DNA of 64,000 nt from Bacillota bacterium (GCA_023436585.1 JAEZIN010000012.1:186001-250000), one strand, 5' to 3'; numbered from the stretch's first letter, positions 1 to 10,052 are shown. Made by a program: numbers and translations. The notes: a model not told the origin generated them from the letters alone.

Positions 1-204
1 CCCGGTAAAATAGCCAAAATTGGTGCCGTGTTCCCGGTCGCCATAGATCACCGCCGCATGAAGGCCGGATGCAGCCATGGCGTCAAGCAAACGTTTCAAG
101 CGGGCCGTGTACACCGCCTGCGGAAGATCAGGCGGCATGCAGGCTTCATCCATCTGCGGCGGAGGAAGCTCCCTATAGGTTACTTGTCCGGGGTAAATCA
201 GCAC
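1..204 (-). CDS. M24-family creatinase/Xaa-Pro aminopeptidase-like protein (N-terminus, partial)
   Basis: Only the first 68 codons are inside the window; the gene runs off the left edge. The start is GTG at 204, behind an AAGGAGG site about 6 nt upstream. The end of the visible protein reads YGDREHGTNFGYFTG, which matches the N-terminal creatinase/prolidase-type domain that precedes the M24 catalytic domain. The metal-binding catalytic part is not visible. The start overlaps the end of the M81 gene by 7 bp, so the two are very likely translationally coupled and close the glycoside operon. Family members cleave X-Pro bonds or hydrolyse small C-N substrates; the substrate here is unknown. Confidence 0.7.
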   Translation of the reverse strand, partial: MLIYPGQVTYRELPPPQMDEACMPPDLPQAVYTARLKRLLDAMAASGLHAAVIYGDREHGTNFGYFTG

Positions 205-1652
205 GGAAAGCCTCCTTCCCCCATATCATCCAGCGGCCAAATGGGCCTGGGAAGATGTTGGTATTGATCTTCGGTAATCAAGAGCGGCGTAAATCCAGGT
301 GTCAGCGCCATCATCATTTCCTTGCATGCTTTTCTGAGCTCGTGAAAGATATAACCCATTTTCAGCACGACAACATCATAATCCGAAACATTCACTCCTG
401 CAGTCTCAAAACATTCCATCCCCGTAAAGGAAAGCTGCCTGTCCACCACGATAACATCAATGTGATCTTGCCGGAGCATCACATAATCAGCCATCTTTTC
501 ATAGGACGCTTCATGATAGGCGAACACCTCCCCGGTGCGTAGAAAGAGGGCATCAAGCATTACTGGCGCGCTGTTATCATCTTCATGCATGCCGATATAG
601 ACTTCAATCCTCTGGCCGGCCTGCAAGTTCTTGAGTTTCTCCACCACATGGTGATCATAAATGGGGGCGAAAAGCACGCGTTTTTTTTGCAGCTGAGCCT
701 TTATCATCAGCCGAAGCAGCACCGTATTGTTTCCCATTCCGCCTGCGGTAGGGTTATCCCCCGAATCGGAAAGAAAAAGCGGTGTGTTTTTGCTTTCCAA
801 TGCCCGCCTGACAGCCTCATGCGGCAGATAGGAGGGATGTGCGTAAGCACATTCCTCCCGGTGGGCAAAGAGATAATCCGCCAGCTTTCCGGCTTCTTCC
901 TCAGCAAATTCGCGGTATTCTTCCTGTTTGGGCGATACCACAGCCGTTACCGTGGAGTAGGGTGTATCCCCCCAGGCCATGCCAACGAACAGCGTAGCGC
1001 TATAGAGCCTGGCATCAGCTTCCAGTTCCCGGCAACGGTCAAATACTGTTTTCAGCGGTTCGGCCGAAGTGATGGCCCGCTCACCGATGAGCAGCATCGG
1101 TACCCGCGCCATGGCGGGATGAGTTTTCTTTCTCGACCTGACAAGGTCAAGTAGCGCCCTTACCGCTTTATGCTGCGTCTCCCTGACATCCACATGCGGT
1201 GCGGTATGATAACCGTAAAGAATGTTGGCGAGATTTTCGATCCCGCTGGGATTGTTCGCATGCATGTCCAAGGAAACGGAGATGGGCATCTCCTCACCTA
1301 CAATCCGGCGGATATCGCAGAGAGTGCGGTATTCGCCGGACCCTATGTTTTCGACCGTCATAGCGCCGTGCATGGACAGGTAAATGCCGTCAAGGCATTC
1401 CATCTCTGCTGCGACCTTCTGCAGTATCCGATCTTCAAGGTGCAGGAAAGCTTTTTCATCCACAGGGCCAGAGGACCAGCGGGCGGCGTACAGTGCAGGC
1501 ACGATTTCCACCTGCTCTTCTTCAAGCACCTCGCAGCCATAGAGCTTGCCGATCATGGCCTCGCCTTCGCAGATTTCAAAATCCTCCTCCAAGGTGGCTA
1601 TGGGTGAAAAAGTGTTGGATTCATGATATAAGTGTGCCACGAGGATTCGCAT
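198..1652 (-). CDS. M81 family (MlrC-like) metallopeptidase
   Basis: The 484-aa protein begins RILVAHLYHESNTFSP, the family signature of M81/MlrC proteins (compare HETNTFSP in microcystinase C). It keeps internal landmarks such as SLDMHANNP, GYHTAPHVD and LSDSGDNPTAGGMGNNT. M81 proteins are metal-dependent amidohydrolase-like enzymes named after MlrC, which degrades linearised microcystin; most members have unknown substrates. The ATG at 1652 is preferred over the one two codons earlier because GGAGG lies 7 nt before it. Coupled by a 7-bp overlap to an M24-type gene and placed at the distal end of a glycoside-hydrolase operon, it may act on an amide-linked glycoconjugate, but that is only inference. 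Confidence 0.8.
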   Translation of the reverse strand: MRILVAHLYHESNTFSPIATLEEDFEICEGEAMIGKLYGCEVLEEEQVEIVPALYAARWSSGPVDEKAFLHLEDRILQKVAAEMECLDGIYLSMHGAMTVENIGSGEYRTLCDIRRIVGEEMPISVSLDMHANNPSGIENLANILYGYHTAPHVDVRETQHKAVRALLDLVRSRKKTHPAMARVPMLLIGERAITSAEPLKTVFDRCRELEADARLYSATLFVGMAWGDTPYSTVTAVVSPKQEEYREFAEEEAGKLADYLFAHREECAYAHPSYLPHEAVRRALESKNTPLFLSDSGDNPTAGGMGNNTVLLRLMIKAQLQKKRVLFAPIYDHHVVEKLKNLQAGQRIEVYIGMHEDDNSAPVMLDALFLRTGEVFAYHEASYEKMADYVMLRQDHIDVIVVDRQLSFTGMECFETAGVNVSDYDVVVLKMGYIFHELRKACKEMMMALTPGFTPLLITEDQYQHLPRPIWPLDDMGEGGFPC

Positions 1653-1701
1653 TCCCATACCTCCGAAAGGATTTCAAAGTATTATCCAAGTGGAAACATA
1701 A

Positions 1702-4700
1702 TCAGCAGGAGGTCAAGGAATCAATATGTACCTTCGCCCCCTGGTGCTCCGGAACCAGCTCGTACAGCTTTTTCAGGCTGTTTCTTGCCTCTTCCATGTC
1801 TCCTTTACCCGCATGCCCCAGCGCCGTCATAAACAGGCAGTGGGCCTTGTTCTTCTTTTGAAGGTCTTCCTCAAAGATTTGCAGATCAGGCAGGGATACG
1901 GCAAAGTATTCGATCTTCACCTGGTCCTCAAAGTGCTTTTCCCCATAAGCAATCAGCTTTGCAAAGCGCAGGTTTGCCCCTTCCGTATCCCCCAGCTTCA
2001 GCCTGGCAAGGCCCTGGTAGAAGATCATTTCTGGCGGCTGATCGTTGTAATACATCATCCCCACCGGCTCCGAAAGGCCGGAAGCCGCGCGCTCAAAAGC
2101 AGCCTTTGCGGCCTGCGCATTTCCCTGCGCGGTATAGGCCTCACCCAGCAAGTAATAAATATCATTCTCCTGGGCGCCGGTGAGCTTGCCTTCGCCAAAG
2201 CTTTCAGGATACTCCCCTGCAGCCGTTTGGAGCCTTGCTACAGCCGCCTGGTAGTTTCCTTCCCGGATTTCCATTTTCGCCAGCTGCGTCATGGCAATGC
2301 GCCACTGGGCCGGCACCTTGCCTTCGCCGCCCTCCCAGGGATGGAAACGGCGGGCAAGCAGCAGCTTCAGTGCCTTCTCGTATTCCCCCAGGGAATTCAA
2401 GACTGCGCAGTATTCCAAGTACTGGTCATCCCGTGTCAATACCAGCTTAAAGTGGCGCTCCATGTGTTCCAGCCTATCGCTAGCGGATACTTGAAGCTTC
2501 TTGCGCAGCTGATCCAGCTCCATAAACACCCTGGCGTCATCAGGATTAAGCGCAAAAGCCAATTCCATTTGCTCAAGCGCTTGCTGATACATGGCCCGCT
2601 TATTAAAATAAGCCAATGAAAGGTTGCGGTGAGGTGTGGCGAAATCAACCTTTTGGCTGATGGATTCCTCCCAGCACCCGATGGCCTTTTCCGCCTGCAG
2701 CCGGTCGTACCAGAAGTTGCCCAGGTAGTACAGCGCCTTTGAGCAGGGTGCGCCGAAGCGGACAGCCGCCTCCAAGACCAACCTATCCTCCAGCCGATGT
2801 GGGAAGCAATAGTCGGGCAGAGCCTTCTCTGCCAAGACAAGCCATTTACTGTCTTCCGCAAGCAGCACCAGATGATAATAGACCATGGGATATACCTTGG
2901 CCGGATCCCCAATATGGGCGGCATAGGCTTGCAAAAGCTCCACCGCGTCCTGTTTCATGCCCCATTCCGCGTATTCCAGTGCCAACTCAATGACCGTGTT
3001 GTGGTGAATGCCGGGTACATCCAGCCAGATATCACCATTTTGTTCCTTGGCCAGCGCGTATTCCCGCATGGCGATGAGATCCATGGGATCGATTTGCAGT
3101 GACTCCTCCGCTGTCTTTGCCGCCTCCTGCATGCGGCCAAGCCTGCGCAGCGCGGCCGCCATGGCGTTACGGGCTTTCATATGGTGACCGTTTCGTATCA
3201 GCGCCTTTTGCAAATGCTCAAGCGCCAATTCATCTTCACCCCGGCGCAGATCGATAGCCGCCACACGGTAATACCCCGCGCTTTGCCAGGCCGCGTTCCA
3301 GGTGGATTTATAGAAGGCATCGTATGCCTCATCCCATTTCCCCAATAGGGTCAGCGCAGCGCCCAGATTGAAATACGGCTCGCCATCGTAGGGATTGGGA
3401 TTCTTCATGGTAATCTTGGCAACGCTGGCCCTAAAATAAGCTATACTCTCCTCGATCAGGCCGCGCTTTAATAGCAGTTTGCCATACGCATTGTTGATCC
3501 GGGCGTCGGTAGGGTCACGGCGCAGGCCTTCCAGGTAATATTCCGCCGCGTCCCAGGTGGCATGGCGGTACTGCTCAATATGCTGACCATAAAGGAACAA
3601 CTCTTCATTGGTTTTGACCTCCGCCGCGGGCGGAATCGCTTCCGCCGGGCTGGGCAGCGGTTCTTCCTTTTGCCGGCGGATATCGCAGGCAACCAGTAAC
3701 CGGCCGGTCTGGGCATGCACGGTAAGGTGAAGCGCGTCTGTTAGCGAATCAAAAGAATCATAATAAGCATCCTTGGGTGACAGTGTAACGGTCCTTTCAA
3801 AAACAGTCTGATCCCCGCACGTAACCCTGATCATGGCGTTTTCATACACACCGGTGGCATACAACGCGAGGCTGCCCCGGCCATCCTCCCACTCCAGGCG
3901 CACGGCGGCGTCCCTGGTAGCGTTCTTGACGACGCCAACGCCCTTGTAGGGCATGAAATACTGGGTAAAGCTCTTTTCCTCATAAGGCATCAGCCAGCTA
4001 AAATCCGGCTGGTTGTCGGTAAAGCAGCCAGTCATCAGCTCAATATATGGGCCATCCTCATCAGTCAAGTTTCTGTCCCAGGCGCGGCCGAAGGCGCCGT
4101 TGCCCCAGGTCCATTGCTTTTTTCCGGGAGAGATATGGTGGTCCGCCACATGCAAAAGCCCGGCCTCGCGGCCGTAGTCATAGTTGCCCACAAAATCATA
4201 ATCCGAGTGGAACGCCATATAGGAAGTAGGCACTGGGATATTCTTGTACCGGGAAATATCCGTGCCTGGTGCGTAATCGACCTTGTAATAAACGCCTTTG
4301 GCGATGGGGAAAGCCGATACATCCCGCTTACCGTGATCCATCACCGCGTGTACATCCGGCGGAAAAATGGATTGGGTGTCATCATTAACAGCCACGGCGG
4401 GATTTGCCCACCACAAGAAGGTTTGCGGAGCATCGGTGCGGTTATATAGCTGGGTGGTCAGCTCGATGTATGATTTTCCGGGATACAGCGTAAAGCGGGT
4501 CATACCCTTGGTGCGGAACATATTTTCGATTTCGCTGACAATCACGGAGCAACTGCCGTCCGTGTTCTCCTCCATCTTAAAGGAAACGGGATCAAAGGTA
4601 CTGGGCCGGTGGTGCTGGGGCCAGTTGAACTCGATGCCACCGGAAATCCAGGGGCCAGCCAGGCCCACCAGCGCCGGCTTGATGACCTGGTTGTAGTATA

Positions 4701-4980
4701 CAAAGTCATAGCCGTTGGTTTTGTCGGTGGCGCGCTGGATGCGCCCGCCCAATTCCGGCAGTAACATTACCTTCACATATTCGTTTTCCAAGTATACGGC
4801 GCGGTAGGTTTTTAACACTTTTTCATCCGCCACGCTGTCGATAACGCTATGTGGATACACCTTGCCACTGCTGCCCTGGTACACCCGCTTTTCCAAAAAA
4901 ATCGGGTTCTTGTCCGGCTCGCCCGGCATATAGGTGGGTATTAGCACATCCTCCGCCCAAACACGTACGCTTTTCATCAT
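1702..4980 (-). CDS. DUF5107 domain protein with C-terminal TPR repeats
   Basis: A 1092-aa soluble protein without signal peptide. Residues about 1-400 resemble the DUF5107 beta-sandwich related to galactose-mutarotase-like sugar-binding folds (for example GGRIQRATDKTNGYDFVYYN, WISGGIEFNWPQHHRPSTFD, LYNRTDAPQTFLWWANPA). From about residue 430 onward the sequence is a long array of TPR-like helical pairs (AYGKLLLKRGLIEESIAYFR, NLGAALTLLGKWDEAYDAFYK). DUF5107-TPR proteins commonly sit in carbohydrate-use loci, and their activity is not established. The start overlaps the stop of the epimerase-like gene by 4 bp; an ATG one codon later at 4977 has better spacing to GGAGG and could be the true start. 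Confidence 0.8.
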   Translation of the reverse strand: MMKSVRVWAEDVLIPTYMPGEPDKNPIFLEKRVYQGSSGKVYPHSVIDSVADEKVLKTYRAVYLENEYVKVMLLPELGGRIQRATDKTNGYDFVYYNQVIKPALVGLAGPWISGGIEFNWPQHHRPSTFDPVSFKMEENTDGSCSVIVSEIENMFRTKGMTRFTLYPGKSYIELTTQLYNRTDAPQTFLWWANPAVAVNDDTQSIFPPDVHAVMDHGKRDVSAFPIAKGVYYKVDYAPGTDISRYKNIPVPTSYMAFHSDYDFVGNYDYGREAGLLHVADHHISPGKKQWTWGNGAFGRAWDRNLTDEDGPYIELMTGCFTDNQPDFSWLMPYEEKSFTQYFMPYKGVGVVKNATRDAAVRLEWEDGRGSLALYATGVYENAMIRVTCGDQTVFERTVTLSPKDAYYDSFDSLTDALHLTVHAQTGRLLVACDIRRQKEEPLPSPAEAIPPAAEVKTNEELFLYGQHIEQYRHATWDAAEYYLEGLRRDPTDARINNAYGKLLLKRGLIEESIAYFRASVAKITMKNPNPYDGEPYFNLGAALTLLGKWDEAYDAFYKSTWNAAWQSAGYYRVAAIDLRRGEDELALEHLQKALIRNGHHMKARNAMAAALRRLGRMQEAAKTAEESLQIDPMDLIAMREYALAKEQNGDIWLDVPGIHHNTVIELALEYAEWGMKQDAVELLQAYAAHIGDPAKVYPMVYYHLVLLAEDSKWLVLAEKALPDYCFPHRLEDRLVLEAAVRFGAPCSKALYYLGNFWYDRLQAEKAIGCWEESISQKVDFATPHRNLSLAYFNKRAMYQQALEQMELAFALNPDDARVFMELDQLRKKLQVSASDRLEHMERHFKLVLTRDDQYLEYCAVLNSLGEYEKALKLLLARRFHPWEGGEGKVPAQWRIAMTQLAKMEIREGNYQAAVARLQTAAGEYPESFGEGKLTGAQENDIYYLLGEAYTAQGNAQAAKAAFERAASGLSEPVGMMYYNDQPPEMIFYQGLARLKLGDTEGANLRFAKLIAYGEKHFEDQVKIEYFAVSLPDLQIFEEDLQKKNKAHCLFMTALGHAGKGDMEEARNSLKKLYELVPEHQGAKVHIDSLTSC

Positions 4981-5945
4981 TGCCCCTCCGTAAAGTTCTG
5001 CGCCTCATGTATTGATACGTCAAAAAGTCTGTAAGAAAGGGAGAAGGACAAGGTTTGTCCAGGAGACAAAATAACGACGGTTTTGCTTTCCGCTGCCCTT
5101 GAAATGCCGTCATAAAAACCTGTCGCCGGCTCAAAGGCGCAGTTGTATTCGCCGCGGTAGCCCCCTGCCGTCAGCCAGAAGCCCAGGTAGGGAAGCTTCA
5201 CATGGTCAAATTCCATCTCGCAGGCCATACCTTGAGCTGGATAGAACACATCGCACCTGCCTACCGGACAGCGCCCTTGCAGATAGTATTTCACCATGGT
5301 ATGGCTTTCTTTGGGCGGCACGGCAGAAAAGTCGTATGCTCCGCCAGCCAAAGGGTGAAGGTCACCTATTTCTCCAAGCTCCGGTCCGGAAAGCACATTC
5401 CGGGCAAAAGCCATTCCGCTGGGATACGAAAGCCGCATATCCGGCTCGTAGCGCAAAAGGCCATGACAAGCCCATAGGCACGGAAATGATGCCCCGTCTG
5501 TATGCGTGATGGTATATTGATAGCAGACTCTATCCCCATCCAGCCGGATTTTTTTCTGATACCGGTAGGGCAGGATGGTGCTCTCACCAACCAGCAGGAT
5601 GCTATCCTCCCCAAGAGCCGCCTCCATGGGCATAGTCCAGATTTCCCCATGATCGGGATACAAAATTGCCTTCCCATCCACCATCACCGTTCCCCCATCG
5701 ATGGAGGGAAAGGCATCGTCAAAGCCAGAAGCGTCGCCCTTTGAAAAATCCATACCGGATGAAATCGGCGGGTATTCCCCCTTGGGTTGAGCCAGCAGTT
5801 CAAATCCCTTGGGTTTATGCAGGATGGAGGCTGTTTTCCCGCCACGTCCGGGAAGTACGACAACCTTCAAAATGTCATTTTCCAAAACTGCCGCCCGTAG
5901 GCCTTTATACTCTGCAAAGAATCTCTGCACAGGTTGCTTCGTCAT
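4977..5945 (-). CDS. Aldose 1-epimerase-like (galactose mutarotase fold) protein
   Basis: The 322-aa protein has the features of galactose-mutarotase-like proteins: an N-terminal GRGGKTASILHKPKGFELL segment (compare GARIxSLxxxxxGxELL), the segment SGMDFSKGDASGFDDAFPSI, then a beta-rich body ending in LSPGQTLSFSLSYRLF. Such enzymes interconvert alpha and beta anomers of free sugars or act as sugar-binding scaffolds. The catalytic His/Glu pair could not be assigned with confidence, so a binding-only role is possible. It overlaps the upstream GH36 gene and the downstream DUF5107 gene by 4 bp each, so it is clearly part of the same operon and probably handles the released galactose or glucose. 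Confidence 0.7.
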   Translation of the reverse strand: MTKQPVQRFFAEYKGLRAAVLENDILKVVVLPGRGGKTASILHKPKGFELLAQPKGEYPPISSGMDFSKGDASGFDDAFPSIDGGTVMVDGKAILYPDHGEIWTMPMEAALGEDSILLVGESTILPYRYQKKIRLDGDRVCYQYTITHTDGASFPCLWACHGLLRYEPDMRLSYPSGMAFARNVLSGPELGEIGDLHPLAGGAYDFSAVPPKESHTMVKYYLQGRCPVGRCDVFYPAQGMACEMEFDHVKLPYLGFWLTAGGYRGEYNCAFEPATGFYDGISRAAESKTVVILSPGQTLSFSLSYRLFDVSIHEAQNFTEGQ

Positions 5946-7999
5946 GACAGTTTCTCCAGTTCCACGATCAGGCTTTCAAAATTATGCCGCAGCGGCAAAT
6001 CCAGGCCATGGTGCATCAAAAACGCGCCGGACTTTACAAAATCAGTACCACCCAGGCTGTATTTGTACAAAGCATCCTCCGCGAGGCCCTTAAAACGCAC
6101 ATTGTAGCGGGAACGGTAGTATGCGCTGTGCACAAGGAATGCAAGCAGCACAGAATGGCCGTCCTTTTCATACTGCACGGCCTGTATAGGATCGCCACGC
6201 CTCAAGGACTGCAAGCGGTACACATCGCCAAACTGCACCGTTTCCCGTATGCGCTTGTATTGGGCGACCTTTTCCTTCAGCAATTCCAGATCCTCGGCAG
6301 TGGCCTTTGTCAAATCCAGGCCGATGCCCAGCGCGCCGCACATGGCACTGTTGGCGCGGAAAGCCAAGGGCAGGTTTCCCTCATGGGTTACCCAGGCCCG
6401 CATACACTTGACGGGATACAACAAGCTGTACCCTTCCTGTATGAACAGGCGGTCGATGCCATCGGTATTATCGCTGGGCCAGTATTCGTCAAAGCGGGTC
6501 AGGCAGCCATAGTCCACCCTTCCACCGCCGCCTGCGCAGGCCTCAAACTCCACCTGGGGATGCTTGTCCCGCAGGATTTTCACAAGCTCATAAAAGCCCT
6601 GTACATTGCGCACCCAGATTTCCTTGCTGCCGGGTACGTTATGACTGGAAGCACATTCCCCCATGGCCCTGTTGTAATCCCACTTGACATAGGCGATATT
6701 GTTTTCGCTCAGCAGTTTGTCAAATAAACCTGTCAGGTAAGCTATTACCTGGGGATTCGTCATATCCAGCATGTATTGGTTGCGCCTTGTGAACACTTCC
6801 CGGGTGGGATAGCGGTAGACCCAGTCGGGGTGGGCACGGTACAGGTCGCTGTCTGGGTTCACCATTTCCGGCTCGATCCAAATGCCAAAGTCCATGCCAA
6901 GGCCGTTGACGGCAGAAATCAATTCTTGGAGACCGTTGGGGAACTTTTCAGGGTTTGCCCACCAGTCCCCAAGCCCGGCCCTGTCGCTGTTGCGTTTACC
7001 GAACCAGCCATCGTCGATCACAAAAAGCTCGACCCCCATGGCGGCCGCCTTTTTCGCCAGCGCGATTTGAGAGGCGACCTCCACATAAAACTCTGTGGCA
7101 TACCAGGAGTTATACAAGACCGGCAGCGGCTTATTGGCCTTTACCTTTGGCATAAGCACTTCCCTGGCAAAGCGGGCCATGCGGTTGGACATACAGGCAA
7201 GTCCAGCATCCGTATATCCCGCATATACAACTGGGGATGTGAAGCTTTCACCGGCATTCAACGTCCATTCAAAGTCCTGATCGCTGATACCCAAATGCAC
7301 ATGGGTACTCCTGTCCGGCACGGCCTGGGCAACCACGCGGAAGCTGCCGGAATAGGAGAGCGCGCCATAATACACTTCGCCGCTCGCTTCCGTAGCGTTC
7401 TTATGCAAAATGAAGGTGGGGTTTTCCACGCGGCCGGTGACTCCCTCCAGGCTTTGGTATACCTTCATCCCGCTGTCCACCGGCTCGTCAAAGGTGCGGA
7501 ACTCCGCACCCCAAGCCCCATTAAAATTGATGGAATGGTATCCATTGCCCGGCAGCACAAATTCCGCCGAGTAAAATCGCTCCAAAGCAATCGGTTCCGT
7601 GCCCAGGTTCCTGGCGACCTGCCAGCGTTCCAGCACGTCGTGTTCTTCGTATACTTTATAAAACAGTGTGACCTCAAAGGGATAATGGATATCCTTGAGG
7701 GTCACGGACAGCACATCACCATTGACCTGATAATCAATTTCTGTAAAGCGGAAATCGCGTACGCCATCTGAAAACTTAACTTTAATTCCTGTTTCCAGAT
7801 AGCGCATGTCGCCAAAGGCGGATGCCTCCCGTTCCATAAAGCGCGGGTCCGCATCCTCCCTGGGCAAAAAGTCCTCCGCTCGCTCAATTCTTTTTCCCCA
7901 ATACAAATGCTCCGGCTGACCCTGGCTATCGATCCGAAAGGCATAAGCGGCTGATTTCGTTTTCAGCAAAAAAAGATTGTCCTTTACCTGTATAGCCAT
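5942..7999 (-). CDS. GH36 alpha-galactosidase
   Basis: A 685-aa cytoplasmic glycosidase (no signal peptide) of near-typical length for GH36. Landmarks are LFVIDDGWFGKRNSDRAGLG, FGIWIEPEMVNPDSDLY, YVKWDYNR (nucleophile Asp441), CAGGGGRVDYG and WPSDNTDGIDR (acid/base Asp510), all in the family order. It hydrolyses terminal alpha-1,6-galactosyl bonds in melibiose, raffinose or galactomannan oligosaccharides by a retaining mechanism. The ATG at 7999 was chosen because GGAGG lies 8 nt upstream; an ATG two codons earlier is too close to the site. Its stop overlaps the start of the epimerase-like gene. It is the clearest clue that the locus handles alpha-galactosides. Confidence 0.93.
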   Translation of the reverse strand: MAIQVKDNLFLLKTKSAAYAFRIDSQGQPEHLYWGKRIERAEDFLPREDADPRFMEREASAFGDMRYLETGIKVKFSDGVRDFRFTEIDYQVNGDVLSVTLKDIHYPFEVTLFYKVYEEHDVLERWQVARNLGTEPIALERFYSAEFVLPGNGYHSINFNGAWGAEFRTFDEPVDSGMKVYQSLEGVTGRVENPTFILHKNATEASGEVYYGALSYSGSFRVVAQAVPDRSTHVHLGISDQDFEWTLNAGESFTSPVVYAGYTDAGLACMSNRMARFAREVLMPKVKANKPLPVLYNSWYATEFYVEVASQIALAKKAAAMGVELFVIDDGWFGKRNSDRAGLGDWWANPEKFPNGLQELISAVNGLGMDFGIWIEPEMVNPDSDLYRAHPDWVYRYPTREVFTRRNQYMLDMTNPQVIAYLTGLFDKLLSENNIAYVKWDYNRAMGECASSHNVPGSKEIWVRNVQGFYELVKILRDKHPQVEFEACAGGGGRVDYGCLTRFDEYWPSDNTDGIDRLFIQEGYSLLYPVKCMRAWVTHEGNLPLAFRANSAMCGALGIGLDLTKATAEDLELLKEKVAQYKRIRETVQFGDVYRLQSLRRGDPIQAVQYEKDGHSVLLAFLVHSAYYRSRYNVRFKGLAEDALYKYSLGGTDFVKSGAFLMHHGLDLPLRHNFESLIVELEKLS

Positions 8000-8020
8000 C
8001 TTCATTTCCTCCGCTGTAAA

Positions 8021-8095
8021 TCAATCATCCGGCGTTATGGTGATCTCACGAATATGGGGCAATACGCTTTCATTGCTGCAAATGCGTATCGTAAC
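8021..8095 (-). pseudogene. Out-of-frame remnant of a CBM35-like C-terminus after the upstream GH97 gene
   Basis: In the +1 frame relative to the preceding GH97 gene, and overlapping its last codons, 24 codons read VTIRICSNESVLPHIREITI followed by TPDD and a stop. This closely resembles the C-terminus of the neighbouring longer GH97 protein (NTIRLYNANGPMSHIRGIAI then IPDR). The shorter GH97 ends soon after KRYTLR, which aligns with KRYTMR about 180 residues before the end of its longer paralogue. The simplest reading is that an internal deletion removed most of the C-terminal carbohydrate-binding domain and left its last strand behind in a shifted frame. Confidence 0.7.
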
Positions 8096-10052
8096 GGAGG
8101 GTATAACGCTTTGCGCAGGGAAGGCTTTCCGTCACAAATTCCGCGCTGTGATTAAGCAGTATCGCGTTTTGCTTGTCAGAAAGGCTGACCAGTTCACTGC
8201 CATGCAGCACCCTTGCCGCCTCAGCAAGGATGGTATATGCCTGCCCGCCCATATAGCCGCCGATCATCCCGTATTCCAGCGGCTTGACTTTCCTGGCAAT
8301 ATAGATGCCGGCGCCGCCGTGCTCGGGCATGACGATATCCCGCACGGTGTCCCTGTTCACGCTGATCTTTTCATACACAATAGCATTGCCAAAGCGGTTG
8401 TCTCCGTAGATTTCCGCCTCAAATTCCCCCTCCGGCAGAAAATCGAAGGAGAGGCGCAGCGTTCGGTTCAAGTTGGTGATGCAGCCGACGATGTATTCTT
8501 CCGTCTTCTCTACCCAGCGCAGCAGGGCCACATGATCGCCGGGGAAGCCGGAAAGCACTCTCACCCCATCGTACTTGGGTTTGAGCCTGCGCAGGAAATT
8601 CGTACCCTCCCAGGGTTCCAAGTGGAAGATGGAGGCGGAATAATGCTGGCACCCGGAATCGAACACTGCCGCCAGCGCTATTTGATGGGCCAGGGACGTG
8701 TTGCGGTTCTTGTTGGAAAAGCCCACCGGTGTATAATCCATTGGCCCCGCGGCATTGCGGATAAAGGGCACAGTGCAGTTATGTTCGGCGTTTGGCATGT
8801 TGCTCCACTTGTAATGCTCCAGACCCATGATCCCTTCGGCTGTCATAAAGTGGGGCCAGGTCCGCCCTTCTCCCATGGGCTTGGTTGAGCCATGGAAGTT
8901 GATCATCAGCTTTTGTACCTTCATGATGTCAGCCATCATCTGGTACTGCCAGGCGGTGTGGCGGGAGTCGTTCTCGAAAAAGTCAATCTTCACGCCATCG
9001 ATGCCCCAGCTTTTCCATAAAGGAAGGAAATAGCTTGCCTTGTCATAGGTGTCTATCTTTTGCATGGCCGTCCACAGCCAGGGCGAGACATTGCGGGCAT
9101 GGGCATAGGCGCAGAATTCCTTGATCCAGGTTTCATCCCACAACGCGTCCAGCACCACGGCCTCAAAGCCCATGGCGGCGGCAAAATCCACGTACTGCTT
9201 GGCTTCGGAGTAAAGCTGCGCCCCCATATCGCTGGACCACCAGGCCCATAGCGCGCGCACAGGCTTGATCCAGGAGGTGTCCTCGATCACGGAAGGGGGA
9301 TTGAGGTTGTAGTTCAGCGTGGCGTTAACGATGCCGTTAAGGCTATCCTCCACCACCAACAGCCTCCAGGGGGAGGCAAACGGCAGCGGGGATGGTATCG
9401 GCCGGCCGTGCTCCTCCGGTGCAAACTCCAACAACAGCCTGCGGTCTGCAGTGCCCTTCAGGTGGCTGATGCAATAGCTGCCATTGGTATTGAGCACGTT
9501 GGCTTCATTGATCATCACCCAGCATTCGCTTTTCTGGGAATAGATAAGGCTGGGCATACCAAAATGGCGATCCTTGTGCTGGATGCCCCAGGCGGCATGG
9601 TTGTAGGGTGCTTCATAGGAGGCGACCCACTCCTGCAGCCAAAGCGTATCAAAGCTCTCAGGAAAGCGAAATTCTGTGGTTTCGGAATGTACGGAAAGTG
9701 GTTTCCCCTCCAGCGGTATTTCATACCGGAAGGCCATACCTTCATCATAAGCACGTACGCGTAGCACAAAGGGAATATCATCCTTCATAAAGCGTAGCGC
9801 CGTTTCGTTGGCGTTGTTTGTATAGACAGCCTTTTTCCCGGCTGGAATGGAATATGTTTCATGAATTTGCGCTATTTGAAGGCTTTGAAAGCAAAGGCCG
9901 CGTGTGAAATCACCAAGGTCTGTCCGTAGGCCCAGCCGGCACTCCTCCGTTACGGGTGTGCCGTACTTTTCAACCATGTACAGCAATTCCCCTATTGGGC
10001 CTTGCAAAACTGTAACAACCAGTGCTCCGCTTGGCGATGCAATTTTCCACAT
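8070..10052 (-). CDS. GH97 glycoside hydrolase (short form, CBM-like domain lost)
   Basis: The 660-aa protein has the GH97 layout: an N-terminal beta-sandwich (residues about 1-260), a TIM barrel (about 265-560) and a short C-terminal beta domain. Key segments are GVKIDFFENDSRHTAWQY with Asp357 and FMTAEGIMGLEHYKWSNMPN with Glu406. An Asp at the KIDF position is the nucleophile in retaining GH97 alpha-galactosidases, and the Glu would be the general acid, so a retaining alpha-galactosidase is more likely than an inverting SusB-like alpha-glucosidase. This assignment is inferred. There is no signal peptide. The start at 10052 has GGAGG 7 nt upstream. It is a close paralogue of the gene before it but lacks that gene's C-terminal CBM35-like domain. 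Confidence 0.88.
   Translation of the reverse strand: MWKIASPSGALVVTVLQGPIGELLYMVEKYGTPVTEECRLGLRTDLGDFTRGLCFQSLQIAQIHETYSIPAGKKAVYTNNANETALRFMKDDIPFVLRVRAYDEGMAFRYEIPLEGKPLSVHSETTEFRFPESFDTLWLQEWVASYEAPYNHAAWGIQHKDRHFGMPSLIYSQKSECWVMINEANVLNTNGSYCISHLKGTADRRLLLEFAPEEHGRPIPSPLPFASPWRLLVVEDSLNGIVNATLNYNLNPPSVIEDTSWIKPVRALWAWWSSDMGAQLYSEAKQYVDFAAAMGFEAVVLDALWDETWIKEFCAYAHARNVSPWLWTAMQKIDTYDKASYFLPLWKSWGIDGVKIDFFENDSRHTAWQYQMMADIMKVQKLMINFHGSTKPMGEGRTWPHFMTAEGIMGLEHYKWSNMPNAEHNCTVPFIRNAAGPMDYTPVGFSNKNRNTSLAHQIALAAVFDSGCQHYSASIFHLEPWEGTNFLRRLKPKYDGVRVLSGFPGDHVALLRWVEKTEEYIVGCITNLNRTLRLSFDFLPEGEFEAEIYGDNRFGNAIVYEKISVNRDTVRDIVMPEHGGAGIYIARKVKPLEYGMIGGYMGGQAYTILAEAARVLHGSELVSLSDKQNAILLNHSAEFVTESLPCAKRYTLRYDTHLQQ

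Noticed and set aside
6776..7771. 331-codon plus-strand open frame
   Set aside because: Antisense to the GH36 gene, whose catalytic motifs are intact; no recognisable protein features.
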